Shown here: positions 25,844 to 38,167 of the stretch, piece by piece
Layout of the letters: each line of letters opens with the position of its first letter
How positions within the stretch are numbered: position 1 is the first letter of the stretch
NCBI GenBank assembly: GCA_007922305.1
Contig: ML677386.1
Location: 13,745,830-13,809,829 of the forward strand
Direction: 5' to 3'
DNA from: Dermatemys mawii
Taxonomy: Eukaryota; Chordata; Testudines; Dermatemydidae
Length of the DNA: 64,000 bases
Position numbers and translations under genes: made by a program
Notes under the pieces: generated by a model
Told to the model about the DNA's origin: nothing
The model's input: the letters and a program-made list of their open reading frames with translations, nothing else
The model's database searches: none

Positions 25844-26615
25844 TTGTAAGAGTGTGATTATATGTTTTGGATATGTATGAAGTGTATATAAACACACGAT
25901 TGTCAAATCAGTGAGGCAATATTAGGCAAATCTGAACTTGCAACTGAAGTAACTTGTTTTATGATCTATACATGATCCAACTTTTAACATGAAACAACTT
26001 TAATTGTTTGGTTTAGCACAGAGAGCATCGATTATAATATTTCTCTTTACTCAGATCTTCTCTTGTATTGCTTAAAAACAGCAAAGTTAGATGGTCAAAT
26101 TTAGGCTGATGATCCAATTGATTACTTCAGGTGATGTGGAGTAGGTGGCAGAGATATCTTCAGGTGTGATTGTTTGAGACATTAATAATTACTCAGATAA
26201 TAGAGATTGATATAACAGGCCAAATTCAGACTAAGCATAAGTGGAATCAGCTCAGTTGAAACAAATGACTTTTGCCCAATGACTCTCTCAGCTGTTCTCA
26301 AATAATCCCAATAAATTACACCAGCTAATGTGTGCATGAAATGATGCTGAGGGTAAAAACTAAGCTGTGCTCATTCATGTTCACTTTGAGATGTTCAAAA
26401 TTTGATCTTATTAGAATTTTAGTCTTTGGCCAGTATTAAATATACTGAGCTTCTGAATGGCCTCTAGGCAGGGCAGAAAATGAATGGAAGCTCTTACACT
26501 ATTTAAGATAGCATGTTTGCATAAGCTTTTGGTACAGTTACACCTTTGATGTTTCATTTATCTCCTCTGGTCTTAATTAGTCTTTAAGGAACAAATCAAA
26601 GGAAAAGAAAATTAG
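25844..26615. other. Unassigned sequence
   Basis: AT-rich, no gene. A possible old repeat fragment lies near 26,217-26,290 (GGCCAAATTCAGACTAAGC). Confidence 0.35.
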
Positions 26616-26700
26616 TGGGCCATATTCTGTCCTCGCTTACACCAGTATAAATGTGGAGTGACACTTACTGATTCACACTGATGTAATGGAGAACAGAAAT
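26616..26700. repeat. Old fold-back repeat with ACACCAGTATAAAT motif
   Basis: GGGCCATATTCTGTCCTC...TTACACCAGTATAAATGTGG followed by an imperfect inverted return matches the plan of a widespread short amniote fold-back element. Related fragments occur near 3,300, 18,600 and 27,965. Confidence 0.45.
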
Positions 26701-28227
26701 GTGTGTAGTACCTGAAAATTAGGTAAATATCCCAAAGCTTTTTTTCCCCGAAGAATTGAATCAAAATGTAATATAAGAGTCAGATAAATTGATATCAACA
26801 GAGGTTACAAGTATGTGCACGTGAACTGTATGCATGTTACAAGTAACTTCTTCTAGGCTTTCTTTGTGGATAACTTAATCTCAATTTTGAAAAGAAGTCA
26901 GAGTGCATTGTTTAATTGTCTTTTTATTTTGAAGACTGGCTTCAGCATGATCTATATCAGTTTCAAAAAGAGAGGTTTCCAGACACACAATCTCTCAGTA
27001 TGAAGTGCCCATATTGTAGCAAGCTGGATAAAGATTTTGGGACTCTCGTGCCTAGAACATTCAGTGATTTATACTCAGTCAAAACCAGTAATAACAGCAT
27101 TACCTGTTTCAAATGTTATTGTGTGTTCTGATACTAAAGCACAGTGTAAGAGGTGATATCTCCCTTCTGGTCTGGAAACACAAATTTTTCTTCAGCCCTT
27201 ATTTTAGATATATGCGTGATGTGCACATTATATTTACTTTAATAATTCATTCTTTTAGGAAGAGGGAAAAGGCCTCGTGGCTTGACTAGGAAGAGATAGT
27301 GGTTACTTAAAAGAGGCTATTTCAGTGGGTGCCTAAATTAGAGATGAGGAATTAACAGTTTAGCTAGTGATGAGCTGTCAAAGTCAACACTGGTCTAAAT
27401 CTGAACTTTTCCTATTTTCAAAGTGAGGTTTCAAATCAGGTGGGGATAAAGTATTTCCTGGGTTATCTAGCATTTCCTGCTATTAACCAAGGCAGAAATA
27501 CTGAAGGAACAGGATTTATTGGAATATTTAGGCATCTCTGTTTCATATCCTGGTCAGAACCCAGAAATGCAAGGCCCAGGAAAATATAAAATAGAAAGAA
27601 AATTAACTCAACTTATATGACCCTCAAGAAAGCTTTATTTGAATTTTGTCCAAATGTTGTGATTTTGCGGAGGTGGTATTTAGCTGATGGTGTGATGTGT
27701 TAAGGGTTAAACTGATCAAAGGTCAGGACAGTTCTCTTTCCACATTTGAAATCCACACTACCTTCCTTATCACCAGAGGCAATCTCAGATGACAAGTTGG
27801 GTTACCTTCCATTTTTAAGAGAGACCCCAATATCCAGCAAGTCCTGGCACATAGTTCCTCTGTCTTAGTTAGGGATATTTGACCTTGGTTTTGCACCGAA
27901 AGCACACCCCTGCACTGTGGTCATTAGCCTTGTTGCTGTAAAAGTACTGTGTGAGCACAACAGGCCAGATTCTTCTCTCACATCTGTTTTACCTGATCTA
28001 TGACAGTGTAAGTGAGCACCAAATCAAGCCCCAGCATTGCAGTTGTGCCTAGTGCACACAGCAGAATGGAAGGGCTTCTTCCCCACTCTGTCTTGTACAG
28101 CTTAACAAGGGTCAACAAATACAACCCAGTTTGTATTTGGTCAAACATGTTCAAACAGTCCACAGCTTAGGTGAGCAGAAGGTGATAGAAAATGTAATGA
28201 TATATGTGTATTTATTCACAAACAACT
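26701..28227. other. Unassigned sequence
   Basis: No coding exon can be supported. A 71-codon frame at 26,916-27,131 contains two CxxC-like pairs (CPYCSK, CFKC) but no zinc-finger spacing I trust and no consensus context. Confidence 0.35.
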
Positions 28228-28460
28228 AGAGCAGATCAGGAAATTTCCATCACAAAAATTTTCTGAGGGAAAATACAATTTCTGAAAAATCCAAATTTTC
28301 CCTGATAAAATTTTGATTTTGCCCCCCAAATTGATTTTTCCAAACAAATACTTCGTTTTTGGACACTTTGACCCAAATCAGAATATTTCATTTTATGAAC
28401 TAACCCAAAACATTCAGTTTTGAATCAGCTCAATAAAACATTAAATTGCATTTCACTATC
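28228..28460. repeat. Decayed AT-rich DNA element
   Basis: It starts with a CTAGAGCAGATCAGGAAATT-like terminus and continues with repeated AAATTTT/TTTTGA words. This composition is seen in AT-rich turtle MITEs with TAGAGCTG termini, compare 48,084-48,475. The right terminus is not resolved. Confidence 0.35.
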
Positions 28461-29039
28461 AGCATATTGCCATGTGGAAGTTGCAGTTTGGGCCCCATTC
28501 TCTCCATTGCGCTAAGCCCCCCTGGAAGACTATATTTCTAATGCAAATTTCTCTCTGACAAAACTGCATGGTGTATCATGGGAGTCGCATGGCTCTGGGT
28601 GCATCATGAGAGATACAATCAAACCAAGGAGCCTGGCCCTTAAAGGAGAACAAGGATCCAAACCACATAAGTCATTATGCCCCTATAGGAATATGTATTT
28701 TAATCTTGAGCTGACTTGAAACAAAGTAAGAAACTGGTGTTCTGAGTTCCTGAGCATATCCAGCCACCAATTCTGTTTGAAGTGTTCTGAAGGCTTTTTT
28801 TGACATATGACATATGTCAGAGACCAAAACAGTTTTTATGGCAGCCAAGGATTGATGGAGTGCAGGGGAATCCTTGCTCACCTTCTTCATTCCAGTGATA
28901 CCTACAGTTTCGTCTAGGAACAGGACCTAAGTCTTCAATTCTGGTGTATTTTATAAAAGAATTGGTGACATTTATTGAGTGCAGAGAAACACAATCACCC
29001 ATTGCTCATCTGACTAATAGTGGTGTTGTTTTTTGTTTA
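28461..29039. other. Unassigned sequence
   Basis: No feature can be supported. Short overlapping minus ORFs (28,675-29,002) have no motifs. Confidence 0.35.
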
Positions 29040-29182
29040 ATGTATTCATTTATTTATATTTAAATAGCCTTTAGGAGCCTTAGTCATGGACCCAGGATCC
29101 CATTGTGTGAGGCACAGTAGAAACACAGGACAAAGGCATAAGCTTTATCCCAAAGAGCTTACTATCTAAATAACATATAATC
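29040..29182 (+). repeat. Old amniote interspersed repeat fragment
   Basis: The run TTAGGAGCCTTAGTCATGGACC, CCCATTGTGTGAGGCACAGTA, CCCAAAGAGCTTACTATCTA matches in order the landmarks of an ancient amniote repeat that I recognise by sequence but cannot name with certainty. Confidence 0.45.
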
Positions 29183-31614
29183 CAATAACATATGATAGGT
29201 AACATAGGTGTTACATTTCTTTGAATTTAAGTAGTTTTACAGAGACTTCAAATGTGTCTCTGGTTTATCTCAAGTGTTTCTTGCAACTCATGAACTTGCC
29301 TAGATCTATAAAATTAAAGAAATCCCTGGGTCTAAACAATTTAAAGTTGAGACTCAGTCTAGGCACACTGGACTAGAGTGTTTGTTCAGCCCCTGTGGGT
29401 AGAGGAAAAATTACAACTGGCTTTTCACTAAGTAATATTCTGTGTTTGTTGCTATTGTAGATTCTCAAGATTAAGAAAGCAAACACACTTTTTAAAAAAA
29501 TTGTTCTTATGAGTCATTGCTGACATTCAGAATTCTAAATCCACATAAGCGTTATCTTCTGGTGCTGAGTTCCTAATTCCAAAGATTGATTTATTTTTAA
29601 ATTCAGTTGTTGGAATTTTTTTAGTCTTATTCGGTGATAATTATAGGTGGTCACATCATTTTAACTGAAAAACATTTTGGATGAAGAACTGCACGGTTTT
29701 TTCATGTTTTTGAACCATCTCTATTATAAATATAATGTTCTTATATGAAGAATTTTAATTAATACAAGGAATTAAAAGCATATTTACAAACAGAATTAAT
29801 AAGCTTCTTAAATAACATTCTCTAGGACAAAGGTACTTTATAAGAATAAAAACTACTATGAAGAATTGGTGTTTTTTGAGATTTAGTGTATTTAGGTTAA
29901 GTCATATGCAGGCAAAGCTCCAGAGAAAGTATTGCTTAATGGTGAAATAGACTTCCAAAGAGAGGGCCAGCACAAGTCCTATGAAGACACTTAAATCTAA
30001 TTTTCAGGACTTTAATGGGTTTTAACTGATGCACAGACTTTGTGCTGGGCCTTTACAGAGAGATGAATTTTACCCTGAATCAGTATTATGAAAGGATAAC
30101 ATGCATGTCAGTTTGAAATTAATATTTTATGTTGTGCATTTGATCTTTTTAAACACTAGATTAATGGATTGTCTGCCATTTGATGTACTATTGTTTATAT
30201 GGCATTTCTTTAGCCTTAATTCAGTACTTTCAAGAACAATGGAAGCAACTAATGAAGCATGGTACTTTTAGTATCCTTAACTGTTTGCAAAGTAATCTCA
30301 CATATCTATCATTTTCTGTGTAATTTTAACAGACTTGGAAGTGAAAAAATAAAGTAACAAATTATAAAAAATGATGTGCACTGGCACCAGTTATGCATTG
30401 AACCAGAAAACAGATTTTACACTTGAATTCAATCTACTTTGGGAGTCCATAAGCAGATGAACTTCAGGCTGAACCAAATCCAGTCTGAAGCAAGCAACCC
30501 AACAGCATTTGTAGGTTTCCATCCGCTAGCATGTTTTATGGTGCAGTGGTCAGATTCAGTAGTAAGACAGAGAATATAAGGTGGTGTGTGCATCCATTCT
30601 TGTCTTTTAATGGATATATTTAATAGGCAAAGCTGTTTCACTTCAGGGTTTTTCTTGTTGTGTGGAGGGTCTTTTTCGGGTGGCGGTAGATGAGGATCCA
30701 AGAGAAACATTGTAATTAGCCCACTCTCCTCCCCAGACTTCATTCTTTCTGTTCCCTGATTTGTGTTATATTCTTGAAAAGCACCTCAAGAATTGATAAG
30801 AATTTGCAATGTTAAGTGATAGTTTTCATTTCACTCTGATTCTGAGCCTCTACAGTTCCACTTCTTGTGCATCCCTCAGCCTTTATTGGTGAGAAAGTGG
30901 TTAATTTTTCCAAAAAGTTGCGCCCTAGCTATGCTGCCCCAGACTCAACATTGTCTCAGCATGAGCACTCAGCCAGTGCACACTAGCCCTGTATAAAAGT
31001 CAGAAAGTGGGTGGAGAATACACACCCAGACCTTTAGATGCCTGCTGATATTACTCCCCTTGCACATGTTCCTAGAGTTTTATTGGGGCAACACCTGTCT
31101 CCCTTAATTTAAATTGTTATTGGGAGTTTAAAATTGTGCCTACGTATCACAGTGTTTAGTGTTATAGAGATACCAGAGACAGGCAGATGGAAAATTACCA
31201 CCTACTTTGTGCAATGTGGTGGAATCCGTGTAGATTCCATGTCTTTTCACATAACAGTTGAATTTCTTTGAGTCAGGAGCAACCAATACTTGAGTATATC
31301 GCCAGATAAAACATAATAATGCACAGTCTTGTGACTTAAAAGATTTAGAATAAAGAAGTCGGGACAATTAAGCCTCGGCAAATCAGTAGGCACCCTCTTT
31401 GTATGCTGTTCACTAATGCTTCCAATTGCTTTTTCCTGCAGATTATATAGGGTAAAAGAGAACTTCTTGAGTAGAAAGACCAGCAGAAAGGGACTGCACA
31501 ACGAATAAGGTCATTTGTGAGTTCTCAGGTTAGGTAACTAAAATTGCTGCAGCAAATTCAGTTGAGTAGGAACCAGGATTAGAACAGTGATTATATATGT
31601 GTCATGAAACTTTG
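29183..31614. other. Unassigned AT-rich sequence
   Basis: No gene or bounded repeat is supported. The segment 30,020-30,080 (GTGCTGGGCCTTTACAGAGA...GAATTTTACCCTGAA) looks like a fragment of an old repeat. Confidence 0.35.
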
Positions 31615-31622
31615 GTTGTAAG

Positions 31623-32061
31623 TAAGGCTATGATTTAGTCACAGGTATTTTTAGTAAAAGTCATGGACAGGACATAGGCAGTATATTTACCCCTGACTAA
31701 AACTTGGGGGACTCGGGGATGGCGCGGAGGGCATGATCCAAGATGATTGAGGGAAGTGGAGGGATGCCGGCTCTCTACCCCACTCCTGAGCTCCATGTGT
31801 TGCCTCTGCTCTGCCCCAAGTCCCACTTCCACAGCTCGCGTTGGCTGGGAACCCCCTCCAGATAAGCACTGCCTCGCACTCCAATCCCCAGCCCCAGCTG
31901 TTAGAAGGCAGGAGGCCCGAGATTGCCCCAGTGCACCTGGCCCAGGGGCTGCCCGAGCTGCTCAGGAGACCCCAAGGCCAGGCACACCAGCTGCTGCAGA
32001 AGTCAGAGAGGTCACGGAACGTCAAGGAACCCATGACCTCTGTGACAAACCCGGAACCTTA
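31623..32061. mobile_element. 439-bp MITE with near-perfect 8-bp TSD
   Basis: The left end TAAGGCTATGATTTAGTCAC is matched by the reverse complement of the right end, TAAGGTTCCGGGTTTGTCAC. It is flanked by GTTGTAAG (31,615-31,622) and GTTATAAG (32,062-32,069), a one-mismatch 8-bp duplication, which places it with hAT-like elements. The interior is G+C-rich compared with the surroundings, and this alone creates the ORFs of 65-132 codons seen on both strands. They are not genes. Confidence 0.75.
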
Positions 32062-32069
32062 GTTATAAG

Positions 32070-32224
32070 CAGCCTTCTTACATCAGATATACTAGAAGCC
32101 CCTCTTTGCTACTCTAGGGTTTGTTTGTTTTTCCAAAACAATTAGTATATTATATTGACTAAGCATCAGCCCTTTGCAATGTGTGTGTTTCCTTTAAAAT
32201 ATACAGAGATATACCTATCTGATA
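32070..32224. other. Spacer between MITE and SINE
   Basis: Short AT-rich interval with no feature. Confidence 0.5.
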
Positions 32225-32400
32225 GAGCTGAAGAGACTTTGAAAGGTCATGGAGTCTACTCCCCTGCCTACACTAGCAGGACCAAATACTGTTCCTGATA
32301 GATTTTTTACCCCAGATCCCTAAATGGCTCCCTCAAGGATTGAGCTCACAACTCGGGTTAGCAGGCCAATGCTCAAACCACTGAGCTATCTGTCCCTCTG
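32225..32400 (-). mobile_element. Tortoise-type tRNA-derived Pol III SINE, minus strand
   Basis: On the minus strand the head reads GATAGCTCAGTGGTTTGAGC, with the A box TAGCTCAGTGG at 32,378-32,388 and the B box GAGCTCAATCC at 32,337-32,347, as in a tRNA-derived Pol III promoter. It continues through GCCATTTAGGGATCTGGGG into a CR1-like 3' part, which ends in decayed form near 32,225. This is the classic turtle SINE design, and it is the strongest single pointer to the host group. Confidence 0.85.
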
Positions 32401-32861
32401 TTTCTGCCACTTTCTTCAGCTATGGGGCCTTAACCTGTTTTTTAAATGCACCAGTGAATGTCAAGAATAACTCCAAATAGAATTAAGCCAGATGTGAAGT
32501 GCCAGTGGATACTTGTATTTATCTCAGAAGTCTAACATACTGTTCACATTACTTTGAATGACATTGTGGATCAGATTCATACCCTGTTGCATTTGAACTC
32601 ATAGACAATAAGTTATTGAGTTTAGATATAAGCCAGCATTCTCCAAGTCTTTCATATTCCATTCACTGGTAAATCTCAATAATACATGCCATCTACTCAT
32701 CCAAGGTTTTTCCATTACAGAGTTTGCCATCTTGTGACAGAGTTAGTAAGTGTCTGGTATTACGCATTTCTGCTTTTGACATTGGTGAAAAAGGAGGATA
32801 GAGCTTGCCTGGGATTTTTATCTTGTGCATACACTTTGTGCTAAAACAAAATAGTACCACT
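32401..32861. other. Unassigned sequence
   Basis: No gene or bounded repeat is visible. Confidence 0.4.
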
Positions 32862-32869
32862 GTTATATT

Positions 32870-32993
32870 TAGAGTGTCCAGAGGTCCTGATTTTATAGGG
32901 ACAGTCCCGATTTTTGGGTCTTTTTCTTAAATAGGCTCCCATTAGCCCCCACCCTCCGTCCTGATTTTTTACACTTGCTGTCTGGTCACCCTA
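32870..32993. mobile_element. 124-bp hAT-type MITE with perfect 8-bp TSD
   Basis: Left end TAGAGTGTCCAGA and right end TCTGGTCACCCTA are imperfect inverted termini. The flanks are GTTATATT at 32,862-32,869 and at 32,994-33,001, a perfect 8-bp duplication. The interior carries GGTCCTGATTTTATAGGGAC, the usual body of this abundant small element. It is non-coding. Confidence 0.9.
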
Positions 32994-33001
32994 GTTATAT
33001 T

Positions 33002-35544
33002 GTCTGCTTTAACATCTTGTCTTAGACATCTTGCAACTCTTTGAAAATGTGTCCTTAACTATTGTGTGAAAGCAATTTCACTTCCTATGAAACTCATCCA
33101 TCAATGCTTGCTTGTGTGTGATCTTTGTATTTATATATTTAAGATATTTGTAAATAACTTTCCACTGGCATTTATTATTGTAGCGATTTTTATAAGGTAT
33201 TTTCAATGAGGCTGGTATTTTGTGGGAACTGTAGGAGAGAAGAAACATGATGTTTAGTTCAGAGCAGATCAATTTTCTCTGGGTGTTACAAGAGTATCAA
33301 GGGTGTGTGAAATCAAAGTCTTTGACCAAACTAGCAACAAGGATTTTTATGAATGAAAAATGACATTCTCCAGAAAAGAAAGTCATTGAAGCATTTTGGC
33401 ATAAAAAATAAAGTTCAAAAATTCACAAGCAGAGATGGATTTGAAAGAGTGTCTTGCAAATTTCAATTTTCTGTATACATTGAAAGTCTCTGTACAGGAA
33501 ATAGGAATTATTATTCTGAAGAAGTCAACCAATAATATAATATCTCTTTACCAATCTTTTATATTTTTCTCCCTGACATGGGCTAATTAGGGCCAAAGTT
33601 TCTTTTCTGTGAAAACTCAGATGTAGGAAATGTCACAGTCCCAGCAAATTCTTTAAGAAAGAAAATATTTTGTTCAGTATGAGTCACTATCACAATTGTC
33701 TGTTTCCAAAGAGTATATTTTGCACATACGGAGCACAATGGAGACTTTACCTTGAGATCAAGCACATTTCCTTCTTACTTTCTAAATTTAGCTTGGCAAT
33801 ACTTAGAAACAGCTGTATTAGAGACAGTTAAAGGTATCATCAGTGACTAGTTTGTTTTCCAAATTGCATTCATTTTAAATTCAAAAGATCCTTTCTATTG
33901 TCTGCTGCACTTAGCAATACTCTACCAAATGTCACGTCATTGGCAACAGAAAGCTAAAGTTCATGAAATTTTCACTAATTTAAGAGCCCAACTACTAGTT
34001 TTCTGTAGTTTTTTTCAATGTTAACTGGCTTTAATGTTACAGTTGCTCAGTATTGCACTGAATCATATACATACAATTTCAGTCTCCCTCTCCAATTATC
34101 TTCACTGGTTATAATTATCCTTGTTAAATGAATTTCTTTTTAAACTGAATTTGCAAAGGATATTTGAATAATTGCATCCTCCAACTTGGAGACCAAGAAA
34201 TAATACTTACATTTGTGTCATGGGCTAAATCTTTGTCCCATCAAATTTGGCCATTGGAAAAAGATTTGTCCATATGAGACTGCCCAAACCTGGTCCCTTC
34301 CCTACAGTAACATCATAGACTCTGCCTGCCCTAGCTGGGACTCATGTGAATCATATCCTAATATAGGGGACAAATGTCTTATCCGGCTCAAAGATAGTCT
34401 CTCTGAATGAGCTCCATTATAAGCTTCCATCTGGCCAACCTAATACTAGACTGAAGATTTCATCCCTTGAGGCTTTATGACAAAGTCCTCCTGCTGACAG
34501 TTAAAGGGAACTCCTCTCATAATAGCAGTGGCATGATGAGACAACCCATACTCTATGTCTTCACCAGCCTCATTTTGTTGCCACAGGGCATCTCTTGTCC
34601 TCTCAAGCTTCATGCCCTGACAGAGGTGGAGACATCAGTGAGCTAAAAAAGGCTGCTACCCCACCACATAAACGAGCTATGGGAGAGACAGCCTTTCAAT
34701 AACCTTGCCTCTGCTACCAGACATGTAACTTCCTGGCTAGCTGAGATTTCTCCTTTTTTCCTCCCTTGGAATACAGTATGTGGTCTACTCTAACAGTATG
34801 CCTAAAGTAATTCCCATTTGCTGCACTGAGTCCCAACTGAGGGAAAAGGATAGGACCAGTATAAAAAATAATGGTTAGCAGGAGATCAGGAGCTCATTCA
34901 CCACAGGTCTTCACTCCATCAGTAACTCCCAAACAAAAATCTAAGTAATGGAGTGCTTTAATTATCAGCCTCGTCATTACTTTGTTTCCAGTTGTGCAGC
35001 CAGCATCTGTAGTCTTCTTGGTATTTTAGATGGATAGAACCCATAAGCAGTAAGTCGTCATTGGTGGGGAACAATCATTGCGCATTACTGTTATTTATGG
35101 GTTTTACACAAATGCAGACAAATCAGCATAGACTGCGAAAAATAGAAAAGTATCTTGTTTTTTTAACTGGGCTGAAAACAGACAGCTTCCTAGAAATACA
35201 AAAAAAAAGGCACAAAAATGGGATTTATATGTAAAAAGATGTGGTAAACCTTTTCATTTTTACTAAAGTAATAGGCCTTCAAAAGATGATGAGACTCTAA
35301 AACCTTTAATCCCATTTTTATTGTGCAGCAGGTGCCAGTGTTGCAAAGTGAAGCTTTTTCCTCCCACTTGTATCTGATGCACATAACACTTTATCTGGGC
35401 AAATTAACACATTCTAATGGTCTGTAATAACACAGAACGTAGGTTCTGCATTTAGCTAGTGCTGAATTCTAACCGTCCTGCTAAAATTAGCTGCCAAATA
35501 CATTTCTTTCTAGGATTAGATCTGAAATCATCATATTTTCATAG
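33002..35544. other. Unassigned sequence
   Basis: AT-rich DNA without a recognisable exon or bounded repeat. The part 34,200-34,760 is less AT-rich but shows no coding signal. Confidence 0.4.
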
Positions 35545-36190
35545 GCTCATAAAAATCATAGACGGATAAAACCTGTTGGATTTACCAGTCCATCTCCCCA
35601 CTAATAAAGGATTATTCTTTATAATATCTTTTTCTAGTATTTTGTCCTATTAATCTTCAAAGTTTCAAGAACTTTCAGCACTTTGCCAGCTTCCTCCACA
35701 TCCCACAGGTTCATAGATCTCACTGCCAAGGATTTTCCCCACATATTTAGTTTAAATTTTTCATTTCTCCAATGCCCTCTACTACTACTATATGTAATCC
35801 TCCTCTCTTGGGAGGATAGATTGTGAACTAAAATTTCTGACGGCTATAAACATGTCGGGTCATGCTGTGAAACTCTTACTCACATCAGTGAACAGTAATA
35901 AGTAGTGCTTACAGCTCCAAAGGAATTACTCATTTTACTAATATAAGTAAGAGCTTTACAATCTGATTCTACATGTTTATGCTCTTCAAATATTTTAGAA
36001 GTATTTATTTCCTCCTTAATTGTTGCTTAGCTAAACTCTACACATTTAGCTCCTTCACTCTCACTTCATCAGTCGAGGCCTCCTGCTTCCCAATCTTTTT
36101 TGTGTGCCTGTTCACAGACCTCCACTGTTTATTAGTGTCTTTCTGGGATGGGTGTGTCTGGAACAGATCTCTTCATGAACAATTGTTCCA
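35545..36190 (-). mobile_element. Ancient CR1 LINE 3' region, minus strand
   Basis: In reverse orientation it keeps the CR1 3' landmarks in order. These are the end motif near 35,550, a block around 35,690-35,790 (TCACTGCCAAGGATTTTCCC) matching the failure-to-thrive-type 3' UTR of old CR1s, and a block 36,030-36,170 (ACATTTAGCTCCTTCACTCTC... CAGACCTCCACTGTTTATTAG) matching the end of the reverse transcriptase reading frame. It is diverged beyond translation. Confidence 0.6.
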
Positions 36191-37167
36191 TTGTATATTT
36201 TGAGCTATCATCCCCAGCCTTTTTATATGAATAAATAGCAGTGTCAAAGTGCATATCATGCTGGATGTCATGAAAATATGGGTTTATAAATTCAGTTCAA
36301 TTAAATGAATTTTTAAAAAGAAATACCTAAAACTTTTTATGCTCCAAAGATTTAAAAAAATAAATCTCAACTAAAATTATTTTAAAATAAATTCTTCTTT
36401 CATTTTCCTGTGAAGATTTGAGTTCATAAGATTGAGAGTTCTGTTTACCCTAGCTTCAGTTGATGCCCAAATAACGTAAGGAATACAGCTCCCTGCCCTG
36501 CTTTAGGTGTTACTGATGTCAGTCTGTTGCAGAATCAATTCCAGAATTCTGAGACCTGTAATCTATATCCTGACTGGTGAAAAAATTTCAATTCACCTGA
36601 TAACAAAGAAAGATTGATTTAAAATTTAAAGGATGAGAATCCAACGATGAAGAACTCTTATAGAAATAATTTATTTTCTTTGTGTCCAAGCATTGGAAGC
36701 AGTTAAATGAATGGCCAGGTTAATATGGGCGGTTAATATTTAAAATGAAAATGCCCCTGGAGTACAGCCACACCATCACGATAATTTATGTAGTGGGATT
36801 ATATTTATAATTGCATTTTCAAATTTCATTCCATTTTTCCTCCTTTGAAATGCAGTTTGAAATGGCAGTCATAGGGTCAAATTCAGCCCTGATGTGCCTA
36901 CATTGTAGTCAATGTCAATTTGGTCTTGTAAGAGATGGATCTGTCCCATTATTTTTAGCTGTTACCCTGCAGTGTTTATGTATATATATTTTTCCATTTA
37001 AGTGAGTAGGGATTTTGTGTGGCACTGAATGCAGGATGTGGTTCCTTGTGAGTGAGTTATGTTTACCTGAATTGGAGTGTTCTGGGAACACTTTAGACGT
37101 ATTTACTCATGAGTGAAGCTATCTCAATAGTACAAATATCTTCAAACTTTGTAAAATACTTCTGTCA
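36191..37167. other. Unassigned AT-rich sequence
   Basis: No gene or bounded repeat. A 64-codon frame at 36,811-37,005 has no motif. Confidence 0.4.
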
Positions 37168-38167
37168 GGATTCACAAAGGGGCTCAGACATTGTGACACT
37201 GTGCATCGCAAAGTCTAACTTTTAGCTCCTTGATAGTCATGGAATCGACAAACCCCGAGTTAGGCGCCTAACTCCTGAATTGGGAGAGATTGCTGCCTGA
37301 AAATAGGATCCACAAAGCCAACATGCTAGGGTAGGACTCACCTAAATTAGCCAATAGGAGGTACTGATGAGAGGAGTGTGCACTAATCCCCATCCCTCTC
37401 AGGGATTTAGGTACCTAAATCTGGGTTGCAAGGAGGTGCCTATCTCTGCTTGTGATCTGCTCTGCCTGTCTCCTGGAGGTGGGACATATTAGTTGCCCAA
37501 GACATTTCTTGTGAGAATGACTCAGGCACCGGCCTAATTCCATGCAAAACAGTGGTGGGGTGAGGAGGACTCCCTTTTAACCTTTACCTCAGTGGTGAGG
37601 GTTGTCACCAGAGATGCAAGAGACCAGTTTAATTCCCCTCTTTGCCTGATGAGGAGAAGGGATTTGAACAGGAGTCTCCCATGGCTCAGGAGAGTGTTTA
37701 AATAACCAGACCACGGGATATTCTGATGCAGCAATTCCCTCAGTGTCTCCTGTTGAGGCTGTTCCATTTTATATTAAATAATTAAATAGTAATTGGACCA
37801 GAGACAGTGATACTGACTCTGTAGTCCAGTGCCCTAACCAATGGCTGAAAGTTATAAGGTAATGCTCTTCTGCCTCTTATCTCTCCCCGCCCTTGTCCCT
37901 GAGTAAGCCTCCACAGGTGAAATTGTCAGGGAAATGCCTATCTTCACCAGTTTTGAGGATAGCAGCTGGGGGTTAGGCATAAGATAGATACCCAGATGCT
38001 TTCCTGGGGCAGAATTGTGCATGCTCAGAGGCAGAAACTTAGGCACCTAGGGAACAATTACAGCAGAAATGTAGGCACTGAATGAGCTCAGATGCTTACA
38101 GGGTTTTGTGGATTGCAGCAGCATCTGACTCTGGAGTTTAGGTACCTAAGCCCCTTTGTGGATCTGG
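37168..38167. mobile_element. About 1-kb DNA transposon-like element
   Basis: The left end GGATTCACAAAGGGGCT is matched, in inverted form, by the right end AGCCCCTTTGTGGATCT. The subterminal parts repeat TAGGCGCCTAACTCC and AGGTACCTAA words in both orientations. The central part (37,600-37,720) contains a tRNA-like GGGATTTGAACAGGAGTCTC stretch. ORFs inside are short and broken, so this is a non-autonomous or decayed element. I cannot name the superfamily and did not find a convincing TSD. Confidence 0.6.

Noticed and set aside
26916..27131. Possible zinc-finger exon with two Cys pairs
   Set aside because: Spacing does not match a known finger and there are no His ligands in the right place. 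No conservation can be judged from one sequence.
31687..32145. ORFs of 65-132 codons on both strands
   Set aside because: They arise from the G+C-rich interior of the MITE at 31,623-32,061 and cross its boundary.
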